Shown: positions 1 through 9,765, counted from the first letter of the stretch. The stretch is 64,000 nt of DNA from Conchocele bisecta (GCA_029237695.1 CM055271.1:33104462-33168461); one strand, 5' to 3'. A program made the numbers and translations. Notes: a model not told the origin generated them from the sequence alone.

Positions 1-60
1 TTCATCCTGCGAGTTTATACCCCGATAAATTCCACAAAAAGGCCATTCATTCCTATAATA
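1..60. repeat. X-family foldback element, right end only
   Basis: The first 60 bases match the right arm of the X-family element at about 51604-51657 (phrases TTTATACCCCGATAAATTCC and GGCCATTCATTCC). The window edge cuts the element. Confidence 0.8.
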
Positions 61-146
61 AATTTTGCTTGCAAGTATATGTATAGATGTAGAGCATAAA
101 TGTGTATCTAAATTATCACCCATTCTTATCACAGTTTCTGATTAAA

Positions 147-1511
147 CAAGAAATGTGGTCTGTCGGCACACGAATGTCCACGTCTGTGTCTCGGATGAGG
201 TGGGGTATTGAGTTAGGAAAAAAAGAATTTAACTGAAGATTTCTCTTGGTTTCCTGACTATAATATATATTTTTATTACTTTCTCTGATTACTCACAGGG
301 GCAAATATTATTTGCCCCTGTGAGTAATCTGAGAAAGTAACAAAAATGTGAAAAACAAGAAAATGTGTCCTGTCCACACACGAATGCCCCCGTGGCAGAT
401 TGGAGAAACTGTACGTGGCAAAGTTAATTAACCAAAGTGATAAGTATGCACAAGCAGATTTATGAAGGTCAAAAGGTCAAGGTCATATTAAGGGCAGTGT
501 TGATGCGTGGCATTTGTATGATGTATTGAAATATTAAAGTAATCCATCAAGAGATATAGAAGTTATGACAGGAATGAAAAGCTCCGGTGAACTTATTAAT
601 GTATGAAACAGTTAAAAAGTCAAAGTCATATTAAGGGTAGCATGGATGTGTGGCATTTGTCTACAGGTATACTGTGTTGAAATATTTAAGTAATTCTTCA
701 AGGGATATAGAATTTATAGCAGAATTTCGAAACTCCTGCAAGCTTTTTAATGTGGGAAAAAGTTCAAAGTTGTCAAGGTCATATTAAAGGTACATGCCCA
801 CGCAGTTGCACAACGTGTTCTTTACAGGAATTAAATAAGTGTATAATTGTGTCACTATTCCACCAGTTCTAAAAATTATGAGTGCCCGCTATACAGATAT
901 AATAATTTAGTAATATTTATTTTACTGATAGTGACGCGCGGTGGTATCAGGTTATTTTCATATTCAAAATGAGGCATGGTATTTTTTAATTATTTATACT
1001 AATTAAATGAATCACCTGAAAAAATAATATTTTCGACAAATTAATAAGTATGATCATTGCACATCAAAAAGAAATTACAGAGAAGAAGTAGTAATGTCAG
1101 TTAACATTTTAAGGAAACACGGTTATCACCCCTGATATCATAGTGACAATTCATGTGTGATATACGAAGTATAAAAATGCCAATTATATCGTCCGAAAAT
1201 GCTTCATGACTGTACATTCTGCCCGAACAATGTTATAATATTATCTAATGTATGGACGATAAAAATATGCCTCCCTATATTATAACCTGACACGTGGGCA
1301 TGTACCTTTAAGAGAAGCATGGATGTGTGGCATTTGTCCACAGGTATACTGTGTTGAAATATTTAAGAAATCCTTCAAGGTATATAGAAGTTATAACAGT
1401 TTCGAAACTCCGGCGAACTCCTTAATGACAGACGGACGTACCGACACACGGAAACACGTTCCAAATACGTACTATATGCCTCCGGCTCTAAAGAGCCTGG
1501 GGGCATAAAAA
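147..1511 (+). mobile_element. Pearl-like P-family element(s) with ~160-bp core units, interrupted by an I-family MITE
   Basis: Starts with AAGAAATGTGGTCTGTCGGC and again at ~354 with a near-identical head. Core units carry AAGGTCAAGGTCATATTAA and TGGCATTTGTC. It ends with a short ACGGACG run and a 3' hairpin (TATGCCTCCGGCTCT / AGAGCCTGGGGGCATA) at ~1477-1507. A 65-bp palindrome (276-340, arms with GATTACTCACAGGGGCAAAT) lies near the head. An I-family MITE splits the core at a TTAA. Confidence 0.75.
788..1307. mobile_element. I-family TTAA MITE (520 bp), nested in the P element
   Basis: Termini AGGTACATGCCCAC and GTGGGCATGTACCT, flanked by TTAA at 784-787 and 1308-1311. Other P units in the window read CATATTAAGGGCAGC without the insert, so the empty site is a single TTAA. 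Interior is AT-rich and non-coding. Other copies: 15375-15530 (partial), 27441-27737, 38275-38645, 47754-48240. Confidence 0.85.
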
Positions 1512-1544
1512 CTTGGAATACTACTTGAATTATTTGGAATAATC

Positions 1545-1806
1545 TGAGACACAGTGCCTTTAAATGTGGATGTGTTTGAAGAAATGCGGCTTATGGATTT
1601 TGCGACTAGTGTAGATCCAGATCAGCCTGTGCATCCGCTCAGTCTGATCAGGATCTGCACTGTTGACCATTCCATCAATGAAACACCCGGCATGCCTAAT
1701 AAAACAGGCAGTATAGCGTGGTGTACAGGAGTGCGCTATTTGATCAGGATCCACACTGGTCTGAATTCTATATGGCCCATTTCTTTAGTCACAGGCACAA
1801 ATAAGG
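1545..1806. mobile_element. F-family inverted-repeat element
   Basis: Contains the family phrases GTAGATCCAGATCAGCCTGT and CTGATCAGGATCTGCACTGT and ends CCCATTTCTTTAGTCACAG. Better copies begin GACTGGAGAAATGGGGCTTA and end with its complement. This copy has a degraded 5' end. Confidence 0.7.
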
Positions 1807-1813
1807 CCTACAT

Positions 1814-2120
1814 GTAGCCGATTTCATCAAAATTGCAAAGTATACTAATTACCTAGTATTTTTGAACGAGTAATCATTTACTTTTCCCAAAATGCATTAT
1901 TTCATATAGAACCAACCACTGCATATATTTGATGATTCAAAGTATGCAGAATTATTATACTGAATTTATTACATTATCACAGCCAAACTGGCTGTGATAA
2001 TGTAATAAATTCAGTAAAATAAAAAATAATAAATTTATCTTTAAATTGAAAAGTTCTCCCTCAAAGTATACTTTGCTAGATACGGTAAGTATACTTTGCA
2101 ATGTTGGTGAAATAGGCTAC
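1814..2120. mobile_element. G-family palindromic MITE
   Basis: Termini GTAGCCGATTTCATCA and GATGAAATAGGCTAC-type. Sub-terminal blocks carry AAAGTATACTTTG several times, and the centre is a ~58-bp palindrome (1958-2015; TACTGAATTTATTACATTAT on one arm). Four more copies: 7700-7969, 15566-15870, 34164-34472, 54482-54786. Confidence 0.8.
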
Positions 2121-2358
2121 TGGTTTGGCGTGAGTACTAGAGCATTGAATCCGGTTGAATCCATTAAAAAGTAGTAAAATTAATACTAATCCTATTACTT
2201 AAGGAGTGGGGCTATTAACTGGTGTGGGGAGGACCTGGGATTAGGTTAAAAAATAGGCAATTCTAATTTCAGGGTTGAATAATATAAAATTAAAATTATA
2301 TTTTGAGTGCATTATATTTTGTGTCTCACCCACGTGACATAGGCTACTGGTGACTTAC
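2121..2358. other. Intron 8, no feature recognised
   Basis: Sequence left of exon 8's donor. AT-rich, without an open frame or recognised repeat. It is intronic on the minus strand. Confidence 0.5.
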
Positions 2359-2593
2359 AAGACAATCATCCACCACGCGGACACGACGTCCTGTATAATC
2401 TTCTCCCCGTATTCCTTCGCTTTGAGGAACAATCCGTATGCATCTAGACCATCCTTCAGATCCTTGAGGCCGATTGTCTGGTTATTTCGGTCCATCAGGT
2501 CAGATGTGTTTGGCATGTTTTTGATGTTTTCTTCCAGTGTACTGACCGTGTCTAGTAACTCAACTAACGCCTCCGGGACACAGCGATTTAAAA
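2359..2593 (-). CDS. CTL exon 8 (residues 177-253, entry to membrane segment 2)
   Basis: Acceptor TTTATTCCAG at 2603-2594, donor GTCTT|GTAAGT at 2358. Starts (F)LNRCVPEALVELLDTV, has sequons NTS (N204) and NQT (N213), and ends KAKEYGEKIIQDVVSAWWMI with V253 and two bases. R-C-x-P opens the distal loop in CTL proteins, and the I-x-x-D-x-x-x-x-W-W-I/M-I stretch is where membrane segment 2 begins. The later exons must lie left of position 1; I find no coding signal for them in 1-2350. Confidence 0.95.
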
Positions 2594-3300
2594 CTGGAAT
2601 AAATTTTGTTGTCCACTTAAAGATGGTACCATCAAGGAAATCACACCATTATGCTCTCGTTAGACCGTAATAATTACATTTTGGTGTTTTACTCGTATTA
2701 TTTGGCTTCTATGTAAATATACATGTGCTACATCAAAATTGGTCTATTATTCGCATATTACAGGTGTGTGTACATTTTATTGGTAGGAGTATCTGCATAA
2801 AGACTTACAGATCACATTCATGTGGTTTATTTACATCAGTAGCTATTGTTTTATTAGTAGGGTTTTTTATTAGATTTCCATCAACTTTACATGGGGCCAC
2901 AAGAAGGGTACAACTACCTTAACAGTTTTAATTTCTCTTATTGTTTGCCCTAGTTTCTCGGCCAATGAAAGCATAGCATTTTATCCACAGGTGGAAGACT
3001 CAGACATGTGACATAAAAAAATGCCCATCGCTGTTGACGAAAATTGCCGTCTGCTGTTTTTCATTTTTGCTGTAATTCTTAACAAAAAACTGGTTTTGAC
3101 AGCACATGAGAATCGTCTCCACTGGAGACGATTCTCATGTGCTGTCAAAACCAGGTTTTTGTCGAGAAATATTGAAAATTTAATCATTTAATTCAGCATA
3201 GTAAGAGTTAAAAATAATCCCATTACACAGAGTAGTAACTGGTGTTGTACTGTATGTTACGTTTAGAAACGTAACATACAGTACGACACCAGGTGGGTGG
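2594..3300. repeat. Intron 7 sequence with two near-perfect hairpins
   Basis: About 2604-2980 shows nothing recognised. At 3090-3154 is a 65-bp palindrome (arm CTGGTTTTGACAGCACATGA) inside an A-like relative that carries GTCTGCTGTTT. At 3239-3292 is a second, separate palindrome (arm CTGGTGTTGTACTGTATGTT). Confidence 0.7.
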
Positions 3301-3413
3301 GGTAATGTGATTTTTCTCAAAGGGCATTTTTTTTTATGTCACAGGTCTGTCAGTCTTCTACGTGTATAATAACCTTTGACTGCAGTGTGACTGCAAGGGT
3401 AAGTTCAATGGGT

Positions 3414-3440
3414 TCGTACAAACCACCTTTGTAGGTGCTC
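3414..3440. repeat. Short duplicated flank, repeated at 6024-6060
   Basis: TTCAATGGGTTCGTAC(A/G)AACC and the following bases occur here and at 6024-6060, in both places directly before an A-family MITE. This suggests copying of a unit larger than the MITE. Confidence 0.7.
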
Positions 3441-3444
3441 TTAA

Positions 3445-4329
3445 CCCTTAGACCGCTACTCACAACAATTCTTGTCTGCTGTTGCTTTTATATCTTGCCT
3501 TATTTCTCAATAGAAACATGGTTTGACAGCACTTCGGAATCATTTCCAATGGAAATGATTCTGATGTGCTGTCAAAGCATGTTGTAAATTATTCTAAAGT
3601 GCTGTTAAAGTATGTTTTGGATGATAAAAATGGAAAATATACAATAAACAGCAGACGACAAAAAAAAATAGATTGGTCAGTAAGCGAGGCATGGGCCCAT
3701 GTACCCCTAAATATGTAAACAAAAAGTGTGTGGGCTTGTGACCTTGACTCTGGGAACGAACGTGAATTTGTCACAAGGTGGTAGAGGTCCATTGGAGCAA
3801 TGCGTGTGTCAAATGTGAAGCAGATCCGAGCAAGGAAATAGAAGTTATAACCAATTTAGCTGATGTTAAGTTTTGTAAAGAGACTAAGTATGTGACCTTG
3901 ACCTCGAGATCAGCAGGGATTTGTCACAGCATGATAGTAGAGCCTTAGAGGAATGCATGCATGAAATATTAAGAATTTTCGATGAAAGAAATAGAAGTTA
4001 TAACATATTTCTCTGATGTTAAGTTTTGAAAAGAGACTAAGTATGTCACCTTGATCTTGGGATCAGCGGTGGTTGGACGGTCATAGGTTTGTCACAGCAT
4101 GATAGTACAACCTTAGAGGAATGCACAAGTGAAATATTAAGAATTTTTAATAAAGGAAATAGCAGTTATAACTTATATGACCTTGACCTTGGGATCAGCG
4201 GGGGTTGGATGGTCATGGATTTGGCACAGCATGGTAGTAGAGCTTGACAGGAATGCATGTGTGAAATATTAAGCATTTTAAATGAAGGAAACTCGTTGCG
4301 GGGGGTATAATAACATAGCGGTGTAAGGG
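3445..4329. mobile_element. A-family TTAA MITE with a nested D element
   Basis: Left end CCCTTAGACCGCTACTCACA after TTAA (3441-3444); right end CATAGCGGTGTAAGGG before TTAA (4330-4333). The interior has GTCTGCTGTTGCTTTTATAT and a hairpin built on GACAGCACTTCGGAATCATT. A D-family element occupies ~3671-4312, close to the right terminus. Confidence 0.85.
3671..4312 (+). mobile_element. D-family pearl-like element
   Basis: Begins GATTGGTCAGTAAGCGAGGC and ends ACTCGTTGCGGGGGGTATAA. It holds four ~150-160 bp units with TGACCTTGACC, GGGATCAGCGG, TTTGTCACAGCATGATAGTA and AAATATTAAGAATTTT. A second, longer copy is at 59300-60296, inserted in a C-family MITE. Confidence 0.8.
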
Positions 4330-4439
4330 TTAAATTTAAATTTCCCAGGACCTAGTTGTTGTCCAAACATACCCGAATGCAGCATATCACTTCTGGAAAT
4401 CAAAACCTTTGCGGTGTTGATGCATGGCTGATTATGACA

Positions 4440-4640
4440 GATAAGATTTTTATTGACATATATTATTTTACGCACTTCTTTTAGCAGAATACGCACCGAT
4501 CATCAAAAGTGAAAGTACAAAATACTCACACCAATGTGAAAATACGCATTGATTTTCAAATTGACTAGTGGAAAGACTGTACATAATAAAGTTGAAATTC
4601 ACTTAGTTGAGCTGCAAAAAGCAAACACCGTAGAACCTGT
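4440..4640. mobile_element. L-family foldback element, partial
   Basis: Shares TTGAGCTGCAAAAAGCAAAC, TACGCATTGATTTTCAAATT and TACGCACCGATCATCAAAAG with the fuller copies at 39640-39872 and 50749-51094. The hairpin's other arm is missing; a further fragment of the family is at ~5290-5420. Confidence 0.65.
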
Positions 4641-4754
4641 GCTAAATACCACCTCCGAATAGTAATCAGCTGGCTGTAAAGGCCACAATTGTGTTGTCCC
4701 AATGGCACAATTACTATATAAATGACCCTGTGAATAAAGACCACCTGTGAACAA

Positions 4755-5217
4755 GTGAGTGAATAGGGTTTAACGTCCGCTTTTCTGACATAGAGGTACA
4801 CGCCTCAGGGAGTCTACACGCAGACGGGTCAACGGGGTCGTATCCCGTATCCACCTGTCCGAGGGGGGTAAATCCCAACTTCAGAACTCAATATTTACAA
4901 TCAAAATATATATTCAGTCCTGAAATTAGAACAACCTGATCTGGTGCCAGGCCCTCGCCACACCAGCATCATTTATCCCATCCCTAAAAGTAATAGGATT
5001 AGCGCTAATCTTACTTTTATATATGGGGCATAGTCTGACTCAACTCTCACATACAAGAAAGCCAGAAATGTACATGAGGGCCAAATCCGGTATAGTGGGT
5101 TCCGGAAAGTATGAACCCAATCGTTAAGCCAGTTTAGTCGCCTTTTACGACAAGCAATGGCTACTGCAGCACTATTCTCAGGATCAGTTGATCCCGCCCC
5201 GGTGCCTGCACGGGGCT
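4755..5217 (+). mobile_element. SINE-like retroelement flanked by a 13-bp direct repeat
   Basis: Starts GTGAGTGAATAGGGTTTAAC and ends GGTGCCTGCACGGGGCT. The flanks CACCTGTGAACAA (4742-4754 and 5218-5230) are identical, as in target-primed insertion. A third copy of that word follows at ~5239, so it may partly be a local repeat. The 3' part has GTCGCCTTTTACGACAAGC, resembling a conserved segment of mollusc SINEs. Inner phrases overlap the S family (20487-20936). Confidence 0.7.
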
Positions 5218-5447
5218 CACCTGTGAACAAAATCTGGCCACCTGTGAACAAAGGCCAGATTTTTCACTTCTCATGGCTGGCCTTTATTCACGGGGTTGAC
5301 TGAACTGTTTGATTTTTGAATCTCAAATATGTGTTTTATTTTGTTTAAAATATGCATTGAATTTGAAATCTGGGGGTATAATGTTCTGTAGATGCAAAAC
5401 TTATCTGGAGCTCTATGAGCCCCCTTTTCAAGAAAGCTGGAGCCTGT

Positions 5448-5654
5448 TTCACTAAACTTCCTACAACTAAAATGTTCGTATCAAATTAACAATGTTTTCT
5501 TGTAAACAAGTATTGGATTTACATTTATTGAGCATAGGCTGCATATGCAGCCTATGCTCAATAAATGTAAATCCATCAATTGAAATTTCCAGACGATTCT
5601 AAATTTGAGCTTACGAACATTTTAGTTGTGCAGAGTTTAATGAAACGGGCCCCA
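5448..5654. mobile_element. M-family MITE with a perfect 60-bp palindrome
   Basis: Termini resemble GTTTCACTAAACTT and GTTTAATGAAACGGGCCCC. The centre 5515-5574 is a perfect 30+30 palindrome (arm GGATTTACATTTATTGAGCA). It ends ~24 bp from the donor of CTL exon 7. Other copies: 11803-12034, 28276-28508, 31342-31592, 31672-31872. Confidence 0.85.
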
Positions 5655-5677
5655 GCTGAGACCCATAGACTACTTAC

Positions 5678-5738
5678 ATTCCTCGCTGGCCAGGGTATAT
5701 GCTGGGCAATCCTCGTCCTTCACCAGATCCTTGATACT
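5678..5738 (-). CDS. CTL exon 7 (residues 156-175)
   Basis: Acceptor CACTTCTTTCAG at 5750-5739, donor GGAAT|GTAAGT at 5677. Encodes SIKDLVKDEDCPAYTLASEE plus one base that makes Phe176 with exon 8. The x-D-x-D-C-P phrase (Cys166) matches the same position in vertebrate CTL2. An M-family palindromic repeat ends only ~24 bp downstream of the donor. Confidence 0.92.
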
Positions 5739-5775
5739 CTGAAAGAAGTGAAAGTGACTACATATAATATAATGC

Positions 5776-5912
5776 TAGAAAATGTGGTCTGTCGACACAC
5801 TTAGGGCCCCTATGGGTGATTTGAGAGACTGTTACAAAAAGTTCCAAAAAATAAACGGACGGACAGACAGGGTGAAATCTATAGGGCACCACCAAATCCC
5901 GGCGGGGCCCTA
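5776..5912 (+). mobile_element. P-family element, short form
   Basis: Head CTAGAAAATGTGGTCTGTCG, a GGACGGACAG run, and the hairpin tail TAGGGCACCACC...GGCGGGGCCCTA. No core repeats. Confidence 0.65.
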
Positions 5913-5914
5913 AT

Positions 5915-6335
5915 AAGCGAGTATACCATCCAGGCAACAGCTAAGGTGATTTAGGGACGGGAACTCGGTTTCAAGTTTCATCTTAACCCTTAGACCGCTA
6001 CACACAACAATCGTCGTCTGCTGTTCAATGGGTTCGTACGAACCACCTTTGTAGGTGCTCTTAACCCTTAGACCGCTACACACAACAATCGTCGTCTGCT
6101 GTTGCTTTTATATCTTGCCTTATTTCTCAATAAAAAACATGGTTTGACAGCACTTGTTTTTGATGATGAAAATGGAAAATAGAAAATAAACAGCAAAATA
6201 AGATAGCGGTCTAAGGGTTACAGACCAGTGTGATGGAAAAACTATGAAAGTATTTTTGATGCCTAAGGCAAAGTTTGAACCCAAAACCTCTGGATTGTAA
6301 GTCAGGTGTTCTAACCCCTAAGCCACAAACCATCC
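5915..6335 (-). mobile_element. tRNA-derived SINE (T family) interrupted by A-family MITE(s)
   Basis: Read on the minus strand the head (6335-6250) has an A-box-like GGCTTAGGGGTTAGAACACC and a B-box-like GGGTTCAAAC. The body continues at 5915-5986 after an A-family insertion. The best copy is 49092-49290. Confidence 0.65.
5991..6217. mobile_element. A-family MITE: 5' fragment plus a second copy at 6065-6217
   Basis: A truncated first copy (5991-6023), the 38-bp repeated flank (6024-6060), then TTAA and a second copy ending GATAGCGGTCTAAGGG. The central hairpin is shortened to one arm. It sits inside the T SINE. Confidence 0.75.
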
Positions 6336-6377
6336 TTTTGATCGTGGGAAATATGCACCAGTTACTCCCTTACTACA

Positions 6378-6866
6378 TATGAGATACGCCATGTGATTGT
6401 GTACCTTCGGACAATCTGCATAATTCATGAAGTACTTTTACAAAATTTACAATATTTTCCGTAAATGGCGTCAAAAGTTGACAAAATTTTCAGAATGCAT
6501 GCAGAATTATATTCCGCATGTACTCTGAAAATATTGTCAACTTTTTACTTTATTTATGAACTAGAAAATGTGTTCATAGAACACGGATGCCTCACATATC
6601 GCTTTGATAATAAATGAGGCCAAATTTGAAGTAAACAATTTTTTTTACCAGAGCGTTAAAGTTTTGTGACGGATGGACGGGGGACGGACGGGACGGTGGA
6701 CGGACAGGATGGACAGATGGGACGGGACGGACGGACAAGGGTAACACTAAATGCCCCCTCCACTATCGTGGTGGGGCATAAAAATATTGTAAATTTTGTA
6801 ATTGCATTCAATGAAATTACACATATGCCCGAAGGTACAAAATCACATTGGCGTGTCTCATATAAA
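6378..6866. mobile_element. AA-family foldback element split by a Q element
   Basis: Outer phrases CATGTGATTGTGTACCTTCG and CGAAGGTACAAAATCACAT are inverted; inner arms carry GTTGACAAAATTTTCAGA. The intact copy at 20990-21240 shows the text is continuous without the Q insert (6561-6780). Confidence 0.75.
6561..6780 (+). mobile_element. Q-family pearl-like element, minimal form
   Basis: Begins CTAGAAAATGTGTTCATAGA, has one GAGCGTTAAAG phrase, a GGACGGGACGG run and the 3' hairpin TGCCCCCTCCAC/GTGGTGGGGCA. It lacks the ~167-bp core units of 36539-38039 and 42976-43671. Confidence 0.8.
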
Positions 6867-7330
6867 TAGAGAGAATATCAGGCAAGGCTAGGAATTCCTA
6901 CTGTTTCTGAGCCGAGCCTGATAAACTTGATATCAAAAGATATATAGTAGCCTGGTATTCTATTTATCAGGTAACATTTTATGCTCGAAAATTACCACAG
7001 ATGACGTCGTTATCTATGGACAGAGCGGGGACTTGTTTACGTTGCGTCATTACACTGATGTTATTCGGTAACGTCACGTGACATCATCCGACCAATGGAA
7101 TGTCAGTTTTCACTTCATTGTAACCCGGATGTTGGTATCAGGTCAATGCCTGATACAACAATATGTTATCAGTGAGTACGTATTAGGTCAATAGAGGGCA
7201 GGTTACCTGATAAATAGAGAATACCAGTCTTGTGTCTTTTGATATAACGTTTATTAGGCAAGGCTAGGAAATGTATAGGAATTCCGAGGCTCGCCGAGCC
7301 AAGCCTGATAAACTTGATATCAAGCTGATC
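6867..7330. mobile_element. H-family palindromic element (composite)
   Basis: Two alternating palindromic modules. One is built on CTTTTGATATCAAGTTTATC with its complement. The other has termini TATTTATCAGGTAAC and GTTACCTGATAAATA and an interior with ATGACGTCG, GTAACGTCACGTGACATCAT and CCAATGG. Other copies: 7528-8037, 9842-10256, 60577-60981. Confidence 0.8.
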
Positions 7331-7522
7331 AGTTTACAGGGCGAAGTGGGTGAAATTCTCTCCCTAAATTGTCTGAGTTCTCCCTATTTTGAGTTGAGGG
7401 AGATGTTTTTCACTATATAAAACATTTGGAAAAAATGGTAAATTTTCTCAATTTTTAGTGAAGTCTCATATATATATGAAAAAACTTCTCCTTATTTTGA
7501 ACGGCTAGCTTGAACCCTGCAA
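7331..7522. repeat. BB-family repeat
   Basis: Shares GGCGAAGTGGG, CTCTCCCTAAATTGTCTGA and GGCTAGCTTGAACCCTGCAA with 50635-51120, where an L element splits it. Function unknown. Confidence 0.7.
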
Positions 7523-7527
7523 TAGAC

Positions 7528-8037
7528 ATGAGGCTGGTATTTTATTTATCAGGTAACATTTTATGCTAGTCGATGGTCAAACATAAAATAGTTTTCGTTG
7601 AAAAGAAAGCAAACTTGTTTAAATTGCATAATTATATTGACGTCATTCGGTAACGTCATATGACACCATTCAACCAATGAAATGTCAGCTTTTTCTTGCT
7701 AAGTACATGTACACTTTGAGGGAGAAATCTTCACTTCCAAGATAAATTTATTATTTTTTATTATACTGAATTTATTACATTATCCCAGCCATTTTGGCTG
7801 TGATGATGTAATAAATTCAGTATAATAATTCTGCATACTTGTAATCATCAAATATATGCAGTCGTTAGTTCTATATGAAATATTGTATTTCGGGAAAAAT
7901 AAATGATTACTCTCTCAAAGTATACTTAGCTAGATAAGAATGCTTAGCAATTTTGGTGAAATCGTCTACAGGTCAATGCCTGATAACACATTATGTAGCG
8001 CATATTCGGCTAAAATAAAGCTTGTTACCTGATAAAT
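7528..8037. mobile_element. H-family element interrupted by a G-family MITE
   Basis: Left part 7528-7699 has TTATTTATCAGGTAACATTT and TGACGTCATTCGGTAACGTC. The right part after ~7970 resumes AGGTCAATGCCTGATAACAC and ends TTACCTGATAAAT. The G MITE (7700-7969, left end truncated) lies between. Confidence 0.75.
7700..7969. mobile_element. G-family palindromic MITE, nested in H
   Basis: Central palindrome at ~7764-7824 with one mismatch pair; AAAGTATACTT blocks at the right; right end GTGAAATCGTCTAC. The left terminus is degraded. Confidence 0.75.
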
Positions 8038-8079
8038 GTACATTTATATTTTCCTCATTGATATCAGAGTTTTGTCCCT

Positions 8080-8294
8080 TACTACATTTATGTAGTAAAG
8101 AACATCAGAAGCTGGCAATATTTTAGACAAGCCATGCGATTGTGTATCAAGAAAAACATAGTTTGGCAGCACTTTAGAATCATTTCCATTGTAAATGATT
8201 CTAAAGTGCTGCCAAATCATGTTTCTATTAAGAATAAAGGCAAAATAATAAACAACAGCAGACGACAATTTTTGTTTCCCGCGTTCTAAGAGTT
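8080..8294. mobile_element. A-family MITE, diverged
   Basis: Hairpin GGCAGCACTTTAGAATCATT with its complement at ~8165-8215, then AACAGCAGACGACAATTTTT and CGTTCTAAGAGTTAA. The left end is not clear. Confidence 0.7.
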
Positions 8295-8384
8295 AATGAT
8301 ACTCTGCTGGCATGCATTCATCATAGCTTTAGTATCACAGCGTTGACACTTTTTATATTTGTTTCTGTATTTACACAAAACAAA

Positions 8385-8539
8385 GACGCATCATGATTTA
8401 CCTATGCCTTGTAAGCTTACAGAAGTTTGTTCATACCTTTGTCAAGTTGACACCTGGCTTGCAAAAGAACCATGATTTACCTATGGCTTGTAAGTATATA
8501 GAAGATTGTTAATACCTTTTTCATGTCGGCACCTGGCTT
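8385..8539 (-). repeat. 79-bp tandem duplication of the exon 6 3' end plus splice donor
   Basis: Copy 1 (8461-8539) holds the last codons of exon 6 (CKPGADMKK) and its GTATTA donor. Copy 2 (about 8385-8460) repeats the block at an offset of 79 bp with codons reading CKPGVNLTK followed by GTATGA, a sound donor. Both then share intronic text such as CATAGGTAAATCATG. Copy 2 keeps an open, conservative version of the codons. A short pyrimidine run (TTCTTTTGCAAG, minus strand) precedes it but gives no in-frame mini-exon that I can see. Confidence 0.85.
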
Positions 8540-8614
8540 ACAGTACCGCAGATCGTCTTGACTTATAGCCAGTTGAGACGCCCAGTTTTCCGTCGGACAT
8601 TCTGCTACACAGAT
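8516..8614 (-). CDS. CTL exon 6 (residues 123-155)
   Basis: Acceptor TATTTATAG at 8623-8615. Reads ICVAECPTENWASQL, AISQDDLRY, then CKPGADMKK and donor AAAAAG|GTATTA at 8515. I-C-V-x-x-C-P is the conserved partner of the C-P-T-P-Q motif in exon 5. A competing GT inside the exon (TACT|GTAAGC at 8541) would end in phase 1 and break the frame with exon 7, so the downstream donor is preferred; it also keeps the conserved Y/F-C-x-P-G phrase. The 3' end and donor are copied in a 79-bp tandem duplication immediately downstream. Confidence 0.92.
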
Positions 8615-8721
8615 CTATAAATAGAACATGGTCGAGTAATTTCACTATAAACTTGCTGAGATTCATGATTTTCTTTTTGGAAAATTCTAAATCTCTTTTC
8701 TTTCTTCTGTGAAGTCTATGA

Positions 8722-8782
8722 TGTCAGCACTCATTTGAACCGTCTCGTTGAGACGGTTCAAAAGAGTGGTCACATCACATAC
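8722..8782. repeat. B-family hairpin core
   Basis: Arms TCATTTGAACCGTCTC / GAGACGGTTCAAAAGAGTG with flanking GATGTCAGCAC and GTGGTCACATC. Same core as the full elements at 47525-47749 and 48445-48667. Confidence 0.75.
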
Positions 8783-8892
8783 ATTCATACAGAAATAAAC
8801 AGAATAATCACATGGTTTCAATTTGACAAAATCAACGGGGGATAGCTGTGAACAAAAACAATGTCTTCAACACAACATTTCGCTTTAGTTTT

Positions 8893-9600
8893 GTTTGTTT
8901 ATTAGGGTTTATCAGCCTATCAACAGCTATTAAGGTCATTTAAGGCCGGGTCAATGGGTTTAGTACTATGTCCCATATATTACCTGTACAAATGTGGCAA
9001 ATATCCCAAAATTAGAACTGAATATTTACAATAAAAAATTAGATGGTCGGTAAATGCGATAAATACATCCCCAATAACGCCTGGATTGAAATTCAAAGTC
9101 CTTGACCCTGGGTATTGGTGTAGTATGCTTATTAATTACAATAAATGGTGATCAATGCGTATATGATGTTTCAAGTAGATATCGCAAGCAGTCACAGAGA
9201 TATAGCAATTTGAAAAACTTTAACGTAGGCTTTCAAAAAGAATTTAAGTCATTTGACCTTGGGCTCCTGGGCAGCATGGGTAGGGCATACAATGAAAATA
9301 TGGATGGTGATCAATGTGTATATGAAGTTTCAAGTTGATATCCCAAGCAGTCACAGAGATATAGCAATTTGAAAAACATTAACGTAAAAAAATGTTTTCG
9401 GAGAGCATAAACAATCTATATATTCAGTCCTGAAATCAGAATAATCTTGATCTGATGCCATGTCCTCGCAACACCAGAATCACTTGGCCCCCTCCCAAAA
9501 GCAGTAGGATCAGTAATAATCTTAATACATTTATAATGGGCACTAACCCAATTCAACTCCCAGGTAACAAAAGAGACAAACTTTCAATCTTGCTTGGAAC
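8893..9600. mobile_element. S-family repeat with an R-like insert, then 75-bp repeats
   Basis: S phrases GGGTTTATCAGCCTATCAAC, CCAGAATCACTTGGCC and ATTCAACTCCCAGGTAAC flank a two-unit tandem block (~9095-9408) with GGTGATCAATG(C/T)GTATATG and AGTCACAGAGATATAGCAAT. Confidence 0.65.
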
Positions 9601-9765
9601 CTATTGAATTAGTTTCTGAGTAAAGCTGGCTCTAAAACCGAACATCAAACTTTCAATCTTGCTTGGAACCTATTGAATTATATAGTTTCTGAGTAAACTT
9701 GGCCCGAAAACCACGCATGTAACTTTCAGTCTTGCTTGGAACCAAAACTATTGAATTAGTTTCCT
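9572..9765. repeat. Tandem repeat, ~75-bp unit, three copies
   Basis: The unit contains CTTTCAATCTTGCTTGGAAC and TATTGAATTA, repeated at ~9572, ~9647 and ~9722 with small indels. Confidence 0.75.

Noticed and set aside
2350..2670. 106-codon plus-strand frame
   Set aside because: It is the antisense shadow of CTL exon 8.
8541..8545. Alternative donor TACT|GTAAGC inside exon 6
   Set aside because: It is a good donor by sequence but ends in phase 1, breaks the frame with exon 7 and removes the conserved C-x-P-G phrase. Kept only as a possible minor site.
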